Positions 1-13,710 of a stretch of 64,000 bases of DNA are shown piece by piece. The stretch lies in the NCBI GenBank assembly GCA_013400975.1, contig WBMZ01011587.1, forward strand, positions 62,001 to 126,000. The letters run 5' to 3'. Position 1 is the first letter of the stretch. Each line of letters starts with the position of its first letter. The position numbers and the translations under genes were made by a program. The stretch is from Atrichornis clamosus (taxonomy: Eukaryota > Chordata > Aves > Passeriformes > Menuridae). Under the pieces are notes generated by a model, which was given only the letters and a program-made list of their open reading frames with translations, ran no database searches and was not told where the DNA came from.

Positions 1-2039
1 GTTGTGATAATTGATAACTAAATACTTAAGTTGGCCTGGCAACTGGAGTAAATGGTTGCCTTAGAATATATTGATAGCCCTAGATTATAAAATATGTATA
101 TCTTAACAACGGTTTTGGCATAAACTCTTAACTAGTCATTTAAAAGAAATAGTTTTGGAATAGCTAATAGTCCTGGAAGTCTTGTAATACTCATGTTTTT
201 GCTTTAATTTGAGATCCACATACAGAGTCTTAGTCTTGGATAGAAATAATCAGAGTCCCGTAGTTTCATAGCTTGTTGGACTGAGCTTTAACTTGGCGAT
301 GGTGTCACAGAGATCTGTGACAGAGATGTGTTACAAAGATGCCAGAGGAGCTGCCCTGCTAATCCCCAGGAGCCACATACACCATGCAAGCAAAACAACA
401 ATGTTTGCCTACATTTGTGAAGTATGCATTTCTTTAATTACAGTAGTGTAATTAATCTGGCACTTGTTCTTAAGATGAAGTAAGGAATATACCTTCTTGA
501 AACTGTGTGGAAAGATCTAATGTATCTGATTGTCCAGCAGCTCAGACTCAGAAGAGGTAATTCCAGAAAATGGACTGCAACTCAAAATCAAAGCTGAGTG
601 TAGATTTATGTGCATGACAAGGCTATAAGGGATAGCACAGTCAGTAAACTTAAACTGTTTTATTGAGGCTGGTGGTAATTTCTGGTGCATTGAACATGCT
701 GAGGTGCCCTCATCAGCAGTACCAGAAATGTCCTGGCAACAATGTGCACAGTTCCTGGTGCTCTGGTATTGCAGGAGACAGGGCACAGCTTGGAGAGATG
801 TAATGAGAATGGAGAGATTATTGTACCCACAGAGTGACAGCAGCTCGTCAGTATTTGTCATGTTTCTTCCTGGTCCTGGAAGTAGGAATGGTTAAAGGTA
901 TCAGGAGAGCAGAGCGATCCTGTCTTTACTGGCCCCTTGCAATCTTAGATGCTTTGGGCAAACCGTGGAGTTCTGTTCTTGAGCAGCAACTACATCAAAT
1001 CAAATCAAATCAAATCTCCTTGCTCAACAGGACTTTCCTTTGGTTTGATTTAATGTAAAATGTTACTACCTTTTCCTTGTCAAAAAGGAAGTTTAATTAT
1101 ATCTCCTCTTCTGCAGTACTGATAATGCACTCATTAGTTGCTAGTGTTACCTGTGTCTCCAGGTAACAGGTGTGCAAAAGTATTTGAAATTGCCTCTCAC
1201 ATCTAGTTTTTCGTCTTTGAAAGGCACAACAGAATTGGGTGTTTTACTTATGGTGATGCAAGAGTGTGAAAGACATGAAGTATGAATTTTTGGGTCACTT
1301 GTTGAGTCTTTAGAGGTGGCACTTCCCAAAATATTTTTGGAAGTCCAGTAGAAGGGCCTTACTTATTTGACAGTAAATTTTGAACTCTTTAGTGCCGTTT
1401 TTACAGTAATAAATTAAGGAGCAAGATTGTATGCTTAAATTTTCAGAGGAATGTTCAAGTTCATGATGTAGTCATACATATTCAATAATTACTTCCTGCT
1501 GTTTGACCAGGTTGGGGTAAGGGAAGGCCAGGAAAGGAAGAGGTCATTTTTTTGGGTTGGGCGCTTTTTTTTTTGTTAGGTTTTCTTACCTGTTTCAAAG
1601 TTTAAAGAAAATTTGCTATGCAAGAAAATAAGTAACATTTAATAATTTTTAGAAAATGTAATTTTTTTAAACAGGTGTATCTTAATTTTTTAATGAAAGT
1701 TTAATTTTTGTTGCTTGGAAAACTGCATATACTTCAGAGTAAAAACGTCCGCTTAACCGATTTACCATGAAACAAGAAGCTTTTGTGGTATCCTTCCTTC
1801 ACACTGTAATTAAAATTCTTCTTGGTGCTATACGATACAAGGTTTGCTGTTCTTCCCTGTAACAATGTGAAGAGTTGTGCATCTCACCTTTATGCATGAA
1901 AATTATTTTCTTTGTTCTGCTGAGGAAAGTCGTGTTTGTACGATTCTAGAGATCAAAATTTAAACGGAACTTTAAATGCTTAATCAGAGAAAATAAATCA
2001 CTTTTAAATCGCAGAACCAGTCCAGATGTGCATTTTATA
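1..2039. other. Intergenic DNA, left edge
   Basis: AT-rich sequence with no exon that I recognise on either strand. I looked for C-terminal IDE coding sequence, because IDE is expected on this side of MARCHF5 from mammalian gene order, and did not see it. Open frames here are short and have no recognisable motif. The only distinct structure is the CAAAT microsatellite near 1 kb. Confidence 0.6.
996..1015. repeat. CAAAT pentanucleotide microsatellite
   Basis: Four perfect tandem copies of CAAAT, continuing imperfectly on the right side. It lies in intergenic DNA with no gene link. Confidence 0.85.
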
Positions 2040-2640
2040 CGGAGCAGGACTGCGTGACGCCCTTTCTTCACCAGGTCAGGATCTCGTTCGCTGCCCCGTG
2101 CCCTTGACCCCAGTGCTTTCCAAGGGTTTCCCCAGGCCTCCGACCCCCGCGGGGCTGCCCCGGCTCCCCCGTCTCCGCCCCGCCTCGCCGCCCTCACGCC
2201 GAGGGCCCGGCGGGGCACAGCCCTGCCCTCCCCGGGCGCGGGGCCCTCGGGCGGGGAGCGGGGCAGCGCGGGGGCCGTGGCGGGGCCGCAGGCTCCGTGC
2301 ATCGGCCGCCCCTGCTCTTTAGGGGTGCGGGGTGTCGGTGAACTACCGGGGCTCGTGGGCGGCAGCACCGAGCGCGGCCGCGGCTCTGCCCTGCCCTCAA
2401 CGCGTGGCGAGCGCCGCGCATTTCTCCGAGGCCAAAATGAGCCGGGCCGGGCCACGGGCGATGGAATGCGATGATCTAAACTCGCCCCCTTCACAGCCAG
2501 CCCTCGAGGAGGCGGTGCTGGGGCACTGCCTGGCACCGTAACAAATGGCACCGCAGGGACAGGCGTTAGAACAGCAGCAATGGTGCCTACGGAGCAGGTG
2601 TGAGGGAGAGCGGCGCGCAGGGGGCTGAGGAAAACAGTGA
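2040..2640. promoter_or_regulatory. Orphan CpG island
   Basis: A sharply GC-rich block with dense CpG dinucleotides, including a NotI-type GCGGCCGC near 2375 and many GGCGGGG/CCCCGCC GC-box-like stretches, set in AT-rich DNA. Vertebrate CpG islands usually mark promoters, yet no recognisable gene starts here. A good splice-donor-like CAG/GTGTGAGG lies near 2597 on the plus strand, which would suit a rightward noncoding transcript. A 360-codon open frame on the minus strand (1946-3028) covers the whole island; its predicted product is rich in Pro, Arg and Ala and matches no family I know. The CpG island call is firm; promoter function is inferred. Confidence 0.7.
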
Positions 2641-5600
2641 ATAGCTCTGGCCCGTCCCGGCGTTGGACGTAATGGGGGCTCGATGGCAAAGTGCTCGTAG
2701 CGCAGACTTGGAGGTGTAATTGCCAAGTGTTCAAGCAAGAGGAAGGGGAAATTGAAGGGGTCGATGCGGGACAGCTTTCGTTCAGTGTTAGCTCGTGACA
2801 CGGACGCGCGTTATCTCGTGGGGCAGAGCCACGGGACCCGTCACGTGCAGGGTGTGTGTGTGCGATAAGCGCCCAGCACTGCCCCTGCCAGGTGCTGAAG
2901 AGCAGCAAAGGGCTGGGCCACACACTCTGCTCCAGCCTCTGACGGTGACAGACCTGCGCGTCTCTTCTTCCCGACCATCCCCTCCCCACCTTTGAATCCG
3001 TGTCCTTCTCTGGCCAGACTGTCCTCATCTCCTCACCCGTTTGTCACCTACCTCCTTCACCCCACGCCCTCCTGCAGCTCCCGGGCTGTCACAGATCAAT
3101 GCCCACCAGCTCTCATGCGTTTTTCTCAATGACTGCTCAGTCCCCAACCTTTGTCCTTCATTCATTACACCTGTTGCTGAAGCCACATTTTATCTTTTGT
3201 GTTGGATAGGATAAGCAGGTCACCAAGTCACCGAGAGGTGTAGAGGACAGCCTTTCTGCTTTCAGGCCTAGCTATACAGCACTGCAGGTGGCGATAAGGT
3301 GCCAAGATCCATCTCTTCTCTTAATGTGGCCCTTAAACAAACAAAAAAAACCCCTTGGGAAATTGCAGTTCAGTTTCATCAAATCCCACCTAAGAAGCTT
3401 CAACATTCAAATTTTCAGGATATTTGAAAGATTCTTCATACAAGTCACAAAATACACCACCTCAAACAACCTGAAGTCCTCCCTACCACCCAGTTTTCAA
3501 TTCCCTGGTTCAAACTCTGTCAGAGACCTGCCACCATTTCCCTGTTGAGTGTCCAAACTGTCACAGAAGAAACCTTCCACAGCAACTCACTGGGAACACA
3601 TAACATAGTGTTTGAAGTTTGGTAAGATTCTTAGCATTGGAAACATGGTCTTATTAAAGACGTACCAGGTGGTGGTAGCAGCATTCCTCTGTCAGGTGGA
3701 AGAGGAGGAGGAGAAAACATTCCCTTGCAGAGCTCTGTAACTTAAGGCTGACATACTCTTGAATGAAAAGAATCCTGCACATCAGCCTTCCAAAAGTCTG
3801 CACTAACAGCCTCCACTTGGTTTGAGACTCACTGGTGTGGGGGAACTGTGTGTATGATGTGTAGGTATGTGCAGGCACGTGAGTGCTGAAGAAAGAGGAG
3901 CAGTATGAGCCTTCAGGACAGAGTGCAGGAAGAGAAACCGGCAGCAGTAGGTATCTCATTAACTGCATATTTTGCACACTGAATGAAGAACAGAATTACA
4001 GAGCCATACAGGCCCCTTTGTCTGTGCTCTGCCATGTAGCAGGACCTTCCTTTTCCCCCGAGTCAGGCTTTCTGTTGGGTGTGAGCATCCCTGGGCTGCA
4101 CCTGCTGTGGTGACTTGCTAATACATCTGCTTGGAAGAGATGCCTGGTTTGCACACTGAAAGGATAAACTGCTTATCCTGTTTTCTGTAATTCTGTCACA
4201 GAGAGCAAAAGCTCATCCGACTGGTTTAACTTAAGGGTAAATACAAGGCAATATGGTTGAAGGAGATAGAAAATGGAGAAGGGACTCTGAATCAGCTGAT
4301 TTGTATTTAAAGGCTTTATTCCGCTTGCTCTCTCTTTCTAAAAATATTTTTTCTGGTTGGAGAAATAATATATAAATGATGCCCTGGCAAGGAGTGCATA
4401 AAATCTGACAGATGAATAAATTGCACTCTCCAGAGCCGTAAGCTTGAAAAGAACATTGCAGAGATAATGCATGTTCTTGGCTTGAGAGAAATCCTGTCCA
4501 TTAGAAATATACCTCTCTGAAGATTGATCTGAACTTTTGAGCTTTCAATTGAATAATGGCTCTTCAAGATTTGAAAAAATGTGAATTATTTAATTTCCCA
4601 TTCACCAAAATTGAATAACACTGCAATTGGTGATTTAAAATGTTTTTGAATTAATTATGACATTTTGTTAAATTCTCTTTTGTCTTTCCTTTGTCTGGTT
4701 TTTTATATCAAAGGCCTCACTAATGCAAAAAGTGTATCACGCCAGTAGAGAGGAGAAATGAGTCAGAGATTTGTCAGCTTGAATGGCCTCAGGCCTGCAC
4801 TTATCCCTGCTGACCACTGAGATGCAACTCCGAAGTAATGTCACTTGCATCTTAAAGAGCAAGACTGAGAAAGCTCAAGCGTCCTTGCTCAGCTCTGTTC
4901 TGACCTTCTCTGCTACAGCCTGTCATGGAGAACAGGTCAGATTCACACACAGAGAGCTGTAATAAATAATCTAAATCTGACAGCAAAGGAAAAGGTGAGA
5001 AGGGGTGAGTCTGAAGGCTGGTATCATGAGGTGACTGCATCAGTCTCAGGGCTGTATCGAAGGGACCCAGCATCTTCCTTCATTCACTTTCAAACTCAAC
5101 CCTGTAAATCTACAGTCTCCTAAAATTTTAACAATAGCAGTTACATAAGTAGCAGCATTAGTCGTGAATGTACAGCCCTGTTTGCAATCCTGGACACATG
5201 ATGATGGCACATATTTCCATGACTTAGCAATATGGGAGTGAAATCTGTACACAGACAGCTGCTTTTGAAGCTGGACGAGGCAGCTGACTGAGTCAGGCCT
5301 TCGAGAGACAGACTGTGCTGCCAGCCCCTGCCCCTCCCACCCACCACAGGAGCTCCGGTGCAGCAATTCTGGTCAAAGCTGCATCAAATACTGATGCTTC
5401 AGACCGCAGGCATTGTTCAGACCACACTGACCATTGCATATGATCTGCCTCATATTCACACTGCAAAACAAATATGCTACCCATACTGACAAAAGAAAGG
5501 CCTGCAGCCATGACTCAGGGAATAGATGGTAGGAAATTACACCTTTGCTAGGAGAGGCCTGTCAAAGCCTTTAGGATGTGGCATGTTGGTCTGCAACATT

Positions 5601-8600
5601 TCAATTTTTGTCAAACTTCTCTGGGTTTTTTCTGTATCATATAGCTAATTTTTGTGTCATCCCTCCAATTTTATTGTTCTATGACATAACTTACAGCAAG
5701 CTATTTATGGGACTAAAATAACTGTCACCTTGAAGAAAGGACACAGTTCCTCTTGTACATAATGAGGGTTAGAAGGCTTTTAGACGGTTCCTGTCCCAAA
5801 ATGGATAGCAGTACGTGGATGCCTGTACATGAAGGGGGAAAAGATTTGTTTCTTACTCCAGTTTCTTGCTATCCCCTATGCTTATAATGAATTGTCATAA
5901 TTTCAGTATGCTGTATTCTCTTTCTGGTTTAGGTATGCCATGTTGTATGCTAACATCATCTTAAAGCACCTAATCTTAAAGTTGATGATTATTTTTAGAT
6001 TATGAGCATTACTGCCGCCGTATAAATTTCCCTGAGACACTGTTTCTCATTTAAAACAGCAAGCGCATCTTTTGCTACTCCATTCATCTGCACTTTATTT
6101 CTGAGAAATGAGTTTTGCATGTTTTTATATATCCTTTTATACACTTTTCATTAACTTCAAGCATCTTTTGATGAGAGAGCATATCAACAATAATTACTCC
6201 CTCAAATCACCTACCCGTGACAGAATAAGCCCCCAGTGTTTGGTGGCAACCCCTTCATGATGAAACAGGATGCTGGATTTATGAGGTACAATCCAAAGAC
6301 AAGCTGTTACCTAGACAGGACTTCACAAACCTGACATGCAAGTTTAAAAAAAGAATTAATATTTTGGGTTTATAGAAAAAGGTGAAGGCTGGAACAATTA
6401 CAAACATCACCTGAAAAAAATCAGCACGTGCTCATCACCTTAAGGCTTGCAGGGAAATTCAAAAAATAGCTCAACAGCAGGTACCCACAAAAAGGAAAAG
6501 AGATCTTCCCTTTGGACTCAGTCCTCAGACCAACCACCACCTGCTGCTGTTGAGAGGAGTTATCCCTGGAACACTGCATTTGCATTGTGTCTGCTAACGT
6601 CAAGGCTTAGTACAGGACGAAAACATCATGAATGTAGCAGAAGTACTAATTCAGATAAGTACAGGCTCAGCTGTTGCTAAATTGGCAATTATAACTAGAT
6701 AGTCTCTGCTCCCCTGCCATCATCATTGTCGGCGCTGAAGTTTTGTCTCAGTTCAGCGAGTATTCTATTTTGTAAGCTCTCATTTGTCTTCTGTTTGACA
6801 GCTTACAGTGATTTTGTTTAGCTGTACTGATGAACTGCTGTCAATGGAAAAAACTCCAACCACCAGAGGCATACGAGGATTAGCCAAAATGTACAATTCC
6901 TACACAGTTGGAAAATGGGGAGATTAACTGTAAAAGGACTGAACCAGAATATGAGATCAGATCATCTTCTCAGATACTGTGTGTGTTCAGGATTGCAAAT
7001 CCATGTCCAACTATCTTTATCTCTGACCTTTTAAAATAACTTTTCAGCACAACTGTAGCTACTGGCAGGAGCAGCAGAAGCAGGAAAAAGAAAACAAAGT
7101 GCTGGCAAGTCCAGCATTTTACCTGCTGAGGACCTAGATCTGCTTTCAGATAGTGCAGAATTTTAGAATTCCAGCATCTGCTCTAGGTTTACATTGCTGT
7201 GGTAAGGAGGGATGATCTTGTTCTAAACATTATATGAAATCTGAATCTTTCTTCCAAGCAGTTGGTATAGTTCCAAAGAGCTGCCACAATGCTCTCATTT
7301 CTATCTTTTGTTACTCTGCAGACTGAGACCAGCTTGGCTTCTGTGAAGTTGTTGTACTGTGGTCTGTCTGCATTTTGGTGTCAGAGCCTTATAATGCACC
7401 ACTAGTTCTTTAAATATTGTACCTTCTGGGAAAAAGAGAGGCCATGAAGCTTGTTCAGTAGATGGGATTAGTCTCAACCCATCCTTACTTGAAGCAAGTA
7501 ACAGCCAACTCAGCCGTTTGCATTTCAGCTGTGCTCTCCCTGTACAGTGAGGGCAGCCCGTGCCCCTTATGCCTTTGACTCATGGGCCCCAAGACAGGGG
7601 CACTACTGTGGACTGCAGGTGCTTCCTGCAGAGGCTGGAGCATCAGGGTCTCACCCAAAAGATTCGCACTAGCATCCAGCAACTGTGGAAAGCAGCAATG
7701 GGCAAGGTGCAGTACAATTTGAAATATCAGGTGACATATCCATGGCTCACGCACTCACAAAATTATTCTATGTGTATCTGCTTATCCAGCAGAGACCACT
7801 CTTGAGCTGTGTAACTGCACCTTAAGCCAGTTGACATTTAATCTGAAACAACATCCAGCTGTGACACATTTGTCACAGGTGCTCAAGGAACCCCAGTCCT
7901 CCACTGGGATCGACAGTTTATGTTACAGGTGGTAACTTTGTTTCTATAAATAGGAAAGCAAATTTGTAGGACTTCTGGGACTGAAAAAACCAGATTGTGC
8001 AGCTAAAAGTAACCCTGCAGTCACTGCCTGCAGCACCCCATACACTTGAGTCACTCACAGATTTTGTCTCAAGTGGTTCTTCACAAGCTCTTGCTTTTCG
8101 CTGCTTCCTCCAGCTGGCGAGACCCGCACAAGTGAAGGGAGCAGTGTCTCAGGGGCAGCTGCCACGCTGCTCTCTCACTTTTGGTTTGGTATCAGTGTTG
8201 AACAAAAAGGCAGGCTGTGTGTGTGTGTGCATGGGTGTTGTGGTTTATCTAATACTGATTAAATGTTTATTTAATGCCCATAGATTTTAAAAGACAAAAT
8301 TAACTATATGCACTACTTGACACAGCACCGAGTTCACCTGTTAATAGTACTAGAATTTAATGTCATTGTGCAGTCTCCCCATCCTTCTGCTTCCTTACCT
8401 ACTGGACAGGGAATATTAAGTCTTGTTACTGTATTTTGATGGTAACACTGTTCAGTTCCTCCGTAAGTCAATTAGTAAAAAAAAAAGATACTTGACTTTC
8501 AAAAAAGGGTTGTTACAGAAAAAACCTTTTGAAGCCATCTAATTACATCTCAAAAATGCAATAATAAGCACAGAATTTGCTTTTGGAATACAGAAAATGT

Positions 8601-11600
8601 TACAGTGCAAAAATACACCACTCATTTTTGGAGTCTGCTTACCATGTGCCATATAATTGTGCATATTTTGATTTATCCTAGTTGCATTTCAGTGTATTTA
8701 TTTGCTTTCTGACTCGAGCAGAACTGCCACATGCTGATCAATTCAGCTTGCTTATGCCTTTTGTGCCTCTCCTGGGGTGTGCCATGTAACAAGCCTTGTT
8801 CTTTTAAAAACAGAATAGCACCAAACCAAAACTAAAAACCACCATGCAAGCTACACATCCCAGCTGATGCAGAAATACTCAGTTTCTCCTGGTCATGTTC
8901 ACAGGTCTGCCAATGTGTTTTAACATTGGCTCAGTGGCTGCCATTCATAAAAACGTATTATAGGTGCAAGGCAAGGATTACATGGCTTCCCAGATGATCA
9001 TTATGCAGCTGCCAAAAGGGATGAATTCATCTTACGCACTATTTTTTAAAATGCTTTGTAAATTTGCTCCTGAGGAATATCCAGATGCAACTAATTACCC
9101 TGTAATGAGCCTCCTAAAGCTGACAGTCTAACAGGCTTTTGAAGATGTCCAACTTACTATACAGAATGATTTTTTTATTACTTTCTTTAAGCTCTTCATA
9201 TATGGATGCCATAAATGACTGTATTCCTCAATAATGAGACAGTCTAAAGGAGGTTTATGGGATTTAATTAATGTGGTAACAAGGAAAAATAAGATAACTA
9301 TAAAAGAGGCCTTCTGCTTGTCAACTGCAGGTTTGCAAATAGTTGCTTATGTAACATCTGAATGTCAGATGCAATAAATAAGGACCTGGGCCATCACTTT
9401 GACATTAAGAAAGCAGTAACTAGTTAACACACACATCTCATACAGTTTTGGGAGGCACTGGCAGTATTGTTTCCCTTTCTAAGACATTCTGTAATTACAT
9501 TATCTGCAACACAGAGGCTTACCCCCATCGTGGTACTTTGCTGAAAGGACTGAAGCACAGAGCTCAGTGCCACAAGCCCCAGGATGCTGACCTGTGCAGA
9601 GGATGTACTCAAGATTCGTGCTCAGCCAAGAAAGGCCCCACGCTGCTCAGATTTTTGAGATAAGATGACCTCTGACATCTAGGGTAGCTTCCATTGTCTG
9701 TTGCTGGAATTATCTCTAAAATGTCTCCACAGATGCCACTAATAAAGCTGGTTTATGTTTTTCTTGGTCCTAATCTGTAGATTAGGGCAAAATATTTCTG
9801 TAGGTTGCTAGTAATTCTACTCTTAAGTGTTATATAAAGGGATTTCAACACACAGTGTATGTGATTTAGCTCAGCAAGCACTGAAGTACTGAGAGGAATG
9901 CTACAGATTCTCTGACGACCCACCCCGACGCTATCCAAAATAGCTTCTAGCCTCAAGGTTCAGAAAATACACATACATTTTCTGTCATTTGGCATATAAC
10001 TAATGTTGTAACTGTACTTTAAAAAAGAAAAGAAGTGGATGCAATGAGTCTCAGCACTTTCGAGCCCCTTTAGAAAGGAAAACAGAAAAACTCTATTCAT
10101 AAAGGATCCAGAGCTGAACAAAGAAATGGAAGCACCCATACTTTTGAAATCACTTGTGAATTTACTCTTTAGTTTAGTTTGCATTTTCATCTTTGAAATG
10201 AGATGGGAAAAGAAGCCTCATTACCAGTAATGTGCTATGTAACATAAATCCATAGCACAGTTCTGTGTCTGCAGTAGGAGATGGGGCTGGGTAACGGGGG
10301 AAGGTCAGTTGCATTCCACAGTATATAATTTATGCTAAGTGGAAAGCACTTTCTTTTTTATAGTACCTTGAAATTTGAAAACATGCTGGGGTAGAGAACC
10401 CTGCCATTAAAAGATGCTTTTTCAAAACAAACTAATGACAGAACACCAAAAAAAACTGGTTTGCATTTAAAAGGTACAAAAAAAATGTTAATAATTGAAA
10501 CCTTTGTTTAATGAAGTTCAGGCTGAAATATTCTTCTAGGTTAGCAACAATTCTCTATGCTTGTCTCAGCAATCAAAAAAATTGCTCATCTTGGTTACAA
10601 GAAATCCCCCTAGCCTTTCATAGCTTGATGCTGAGGGAGTCGGGTTTAGGTCTCAGATTCTGTCTGTCAAAATGGCATTTTCTTCTACCTCTGTTTTTAT
10701 TCCTACACACAAACACATCCCCCCATGCCAAATGCCTTTCATCATGTAGCTTGTGTTCCATAAGGCTGCTGCAATGCTCCTCATCCAGTGGCATTTATTA
10801 TATGTTATCTATACTAAACTAACATCTGTCTTGGATTAAAAACATAAAATATATAAAACCCCTGAACCTGAAGTGCAAATATACTGGAGAAGCAGAACTT
10901 TCCTCCTGCACTGTGGTCTTGTTTGAAATAATAATGCAACAGAAATGCAGCAAACAATGATTAGTAACAAACTCTGAATTACCCAGGGGAAAGATCTAGG
11001 TTAAGAACCTTGAACTGTGTGACAGAGGTAATGCAGAGACTTTCTTCCATAAAGTCAAACAGTTCTAAACCAGCTCCCACTTTGCTGTAGAAAAAAGCCC
11101 AAAAATCATTCTTGCTTTTCATCAAACTAAAAATGTTTTCAATTCTATGCTGTCTTACATGTTCTATCTTCTGTGCATGAGAAGTATCTAGAAAATTAGG
11201 AGGGGGAGGCTCTTTCAGAGGTAGCTTTTTGTAATGATTCATGGCAGAGAAACAACTGCTGACAAAACAGTCCTTAGATATGCAGTAAATACTCAGAGCA
11301 GTGTGTTCCTTTATCAGCCCCCATTAGCTGCAGTCAAGTGTTACTGAGTTGTAGTAAGAGCAGAGGAGCAATTGAAAAAACACTAAACACCCAAAACATC
11401 AAGCTGTGCATGCTCTACCAGCGTGGTCTGAAGCGAGGTGTTGCATAATTTATTTATTTATTTTTTAAAAGCACACTACTTCCTATGGAGGACCACTGCT
11501 TAGGCAATTGCTTTTCCATGGCTTAGTCATCCAGCATTAAATGAGGTGCCTGCACGATATGTTTTGACAGGTGCTGCTGAGCTGTTTAGTTGAGGCAGTT

Positions 11601-13680
11601 TCAAGTCATGTCTCCTGTTTGCTTTTAGTGGTTCTGGAATGGAATTTTTGTACTGAACGACTTAGTGCTATACACCAGAAATAACTGCTTTATGCTCACA
11701 ATATTCAGAGGAGCTAAAGCAATTAAATATCCACAGCACGTGAATGACTAACTGGCCACAAGCAGTCTGGAGGCACAGGGGCCATGGTCGAATGTAGGTA
11801 AGTTCATTCCTGTTTTCATCCCTGGTTGCAGAACACATTTTTCACTCGCAGCAATGCTCTCTTTGCACACGTCATGTGACAGCTTCCCTTCTGGAGACTG
11901 GGCTGCATTACTTGTGTAAGGCTTGAAAATAATTAAAAAAGCCTACCTGGACTTCTATAGATTAGTAAAGCAGAAAGAAAGCTGGGCAACTTTTGGCATA
12001 AATACTTTTAAGTTTTACAGGAAAGAACCACCATACAAGCAAAAAAAAAAAATAGTGAAAAGTAAAGTAGGGTTCTATCTAAATCTAAGAGTTTAAGGCA
12101 GAAGAGAAAAGAAGAGAAGCATCTCCTATGTATTTACATAATCACAGCCCAGATAATTTGTGTCTTTATGTCGATGTAATGGACGTAAGAGAAACCAAGT
12201 TACAGGTTAGAAAGTATACTGAGAAATGCTAGATAGCACATCCCAAGTAAAGGAACGTAAATTGGCTATTAGTGAAAAATACAACTCCTCCAGCCAGTAA
12301 TATCTTTCTCAATGAGGAGGGATCAGAGCATCACACAAATCAGTGCTGCACATCAGCCAACCTAAGGATATGTAGTCACTTCCAACCCCAGTTCTGTGCT
12401 TCTGGAAGTTGCCCGTATTGCACCAATTCTTTTGCTTTAAATGTTTGAGAAACACATTCCTCTACATCATTTATTGATTGCTAGAGAGGAGGAAAAAAAA
12501 GTCAATGTCAACTTTAAGTATTAAAGAAATTCTTTTTCATCATGAAGATATTTCTTTAGGCTATCAACTTAAAATTAATTATATAAATCCTTAGGTATGC
12601 ATTAAAACAAAACACAGTTTTCATTCAAAAGTTTTGCTACGGACTTTTGCTCAACTGACAAAATACACTAACAAGTGTAAAAAATATTTATTCAACCTAA
12701 TTCAACATAACTATAATTTTCAATACTTAAAAACAAGATTTACAGAGTAATGACCTTCTACCACTCATGTGAAATCATCTTACAGTCCACACAGTATTTT
12801 TATAATTGTATTTTTACAATAGCTTCCACTTCCAGAGGAGACAATGAGCTTTCCCATGAAACAAGTTTTGAACCCACTAATGTGCATCATTCAATTCTCT
12901 TCATGAGACTTTAAAAAACAGTAATAAATTGTTTGGAAATATACACAGTGAAGACCACTGAAGAGCTGTTTTCTTGAAACGAGGAATTCTGTAAGAAATA
13001 CATATTGTATTGTTTCAAGACTATCTTACAGAGAGCAGCAACTTTCAGAGGCTGCTACTCAATTAAAGAGTTTTATATAAAAGTGAGCCCACTAAGACAA
13101 ATATAATCAGCAGACTTACAAGATTATAGTAATTCTTCCATTACAGCAAGAGTCACAAAAGTATTTGATATTGATTGAATGTATACTTCTCAATATCTGA
13201 ATAGGTTTTTAATACTAATTGGCCTTTATATACACTTTTGTACAGTTTTAAAATATTACATCTTGGTAATTAAGATAAACATACTATAGAAAAGGTACCT
13301 TATTTTGAATTTCTCTTAACATACATTATTGCAGTCAAATATGAAGTCCTTTCTGCATTTACTTAATTTCTGGTGAAAAGAAATACTTATGAATAATTCC
13401 ACTAGAATATTTTTTTAAGCCATTCTCCATGCATTTGACATACTACTATGAACAAGGAAAAGAACAAACTTGGAGAAAAACAAAGAAATTGTTGTTAAGA
13501 AAGAACTTCAAATACTAAATCTAGATTAGGTCTGGTATGAATATGAAATGACCATATTATGTTTGTCAAAATTTAACTTCACAAAACAGTCAATTTCTGT
13601 TGAAATTAAGTTTATAAATACATCATATAATGGAATTGCTAACATCTCCCTCAGCTGACTACTTTAGACATATTGGAACA
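2641..13680. other. Intergenic DNA between CpG island and MARCHF5
   Basis: About 11 kb without a recognisable coding exon, RNA gene or intact mobile element. Composition is ordinary AT-rich vertebrate intergenic DNA with short simple repeats, for example a GT run near 8217-8230 and an A run near 12041. The open frames are below about 120 codons and show no domain. Distal regulatory elements may be present but cannot be recognised by eye. Confidence 0.55.
8217..8230. repeat. Short GT dinucleotide run
   Basis: About seven GT units, with a shorter imperfect continuation. No associated gene feature is seen. Confidence 0.6.
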
Positions 13681-13704
13681 ATAAAGCTTACTGTATAAAT
13701 AAAC

Positions 13705-13710
13705 TTTATT
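13705..13710 (-). terminator. MARCHF5: Candidate distal MARCHF5 poly(A) signal
   Basis: TTTATT on the plus strand reads AATAAA on the MARCHF5 strand, about 1.08 kb past the stop codon. Cleavage would fall near 13680-13695. Several U-rich and AU-rich stretches surround it. It is a motif match only; transcript ends would decide between this and the proximal signal at 14645. Confidence 0.4.

Noticed and set aside
12350..12415. Possible CR1 end (CACTTCCAACCCCAGTTCTG)
   Set aside because: Only a short segment resembles the CR1 3' end, with no supporting upstream blocks. Too weak to call.
1..13680. IDE exons or 3' UTR
   Set aside because: IDE is expected next to MARCHF5, convergent with it, but no IDE coding blocks, including the C-terminal KPHINFM segment, were found.
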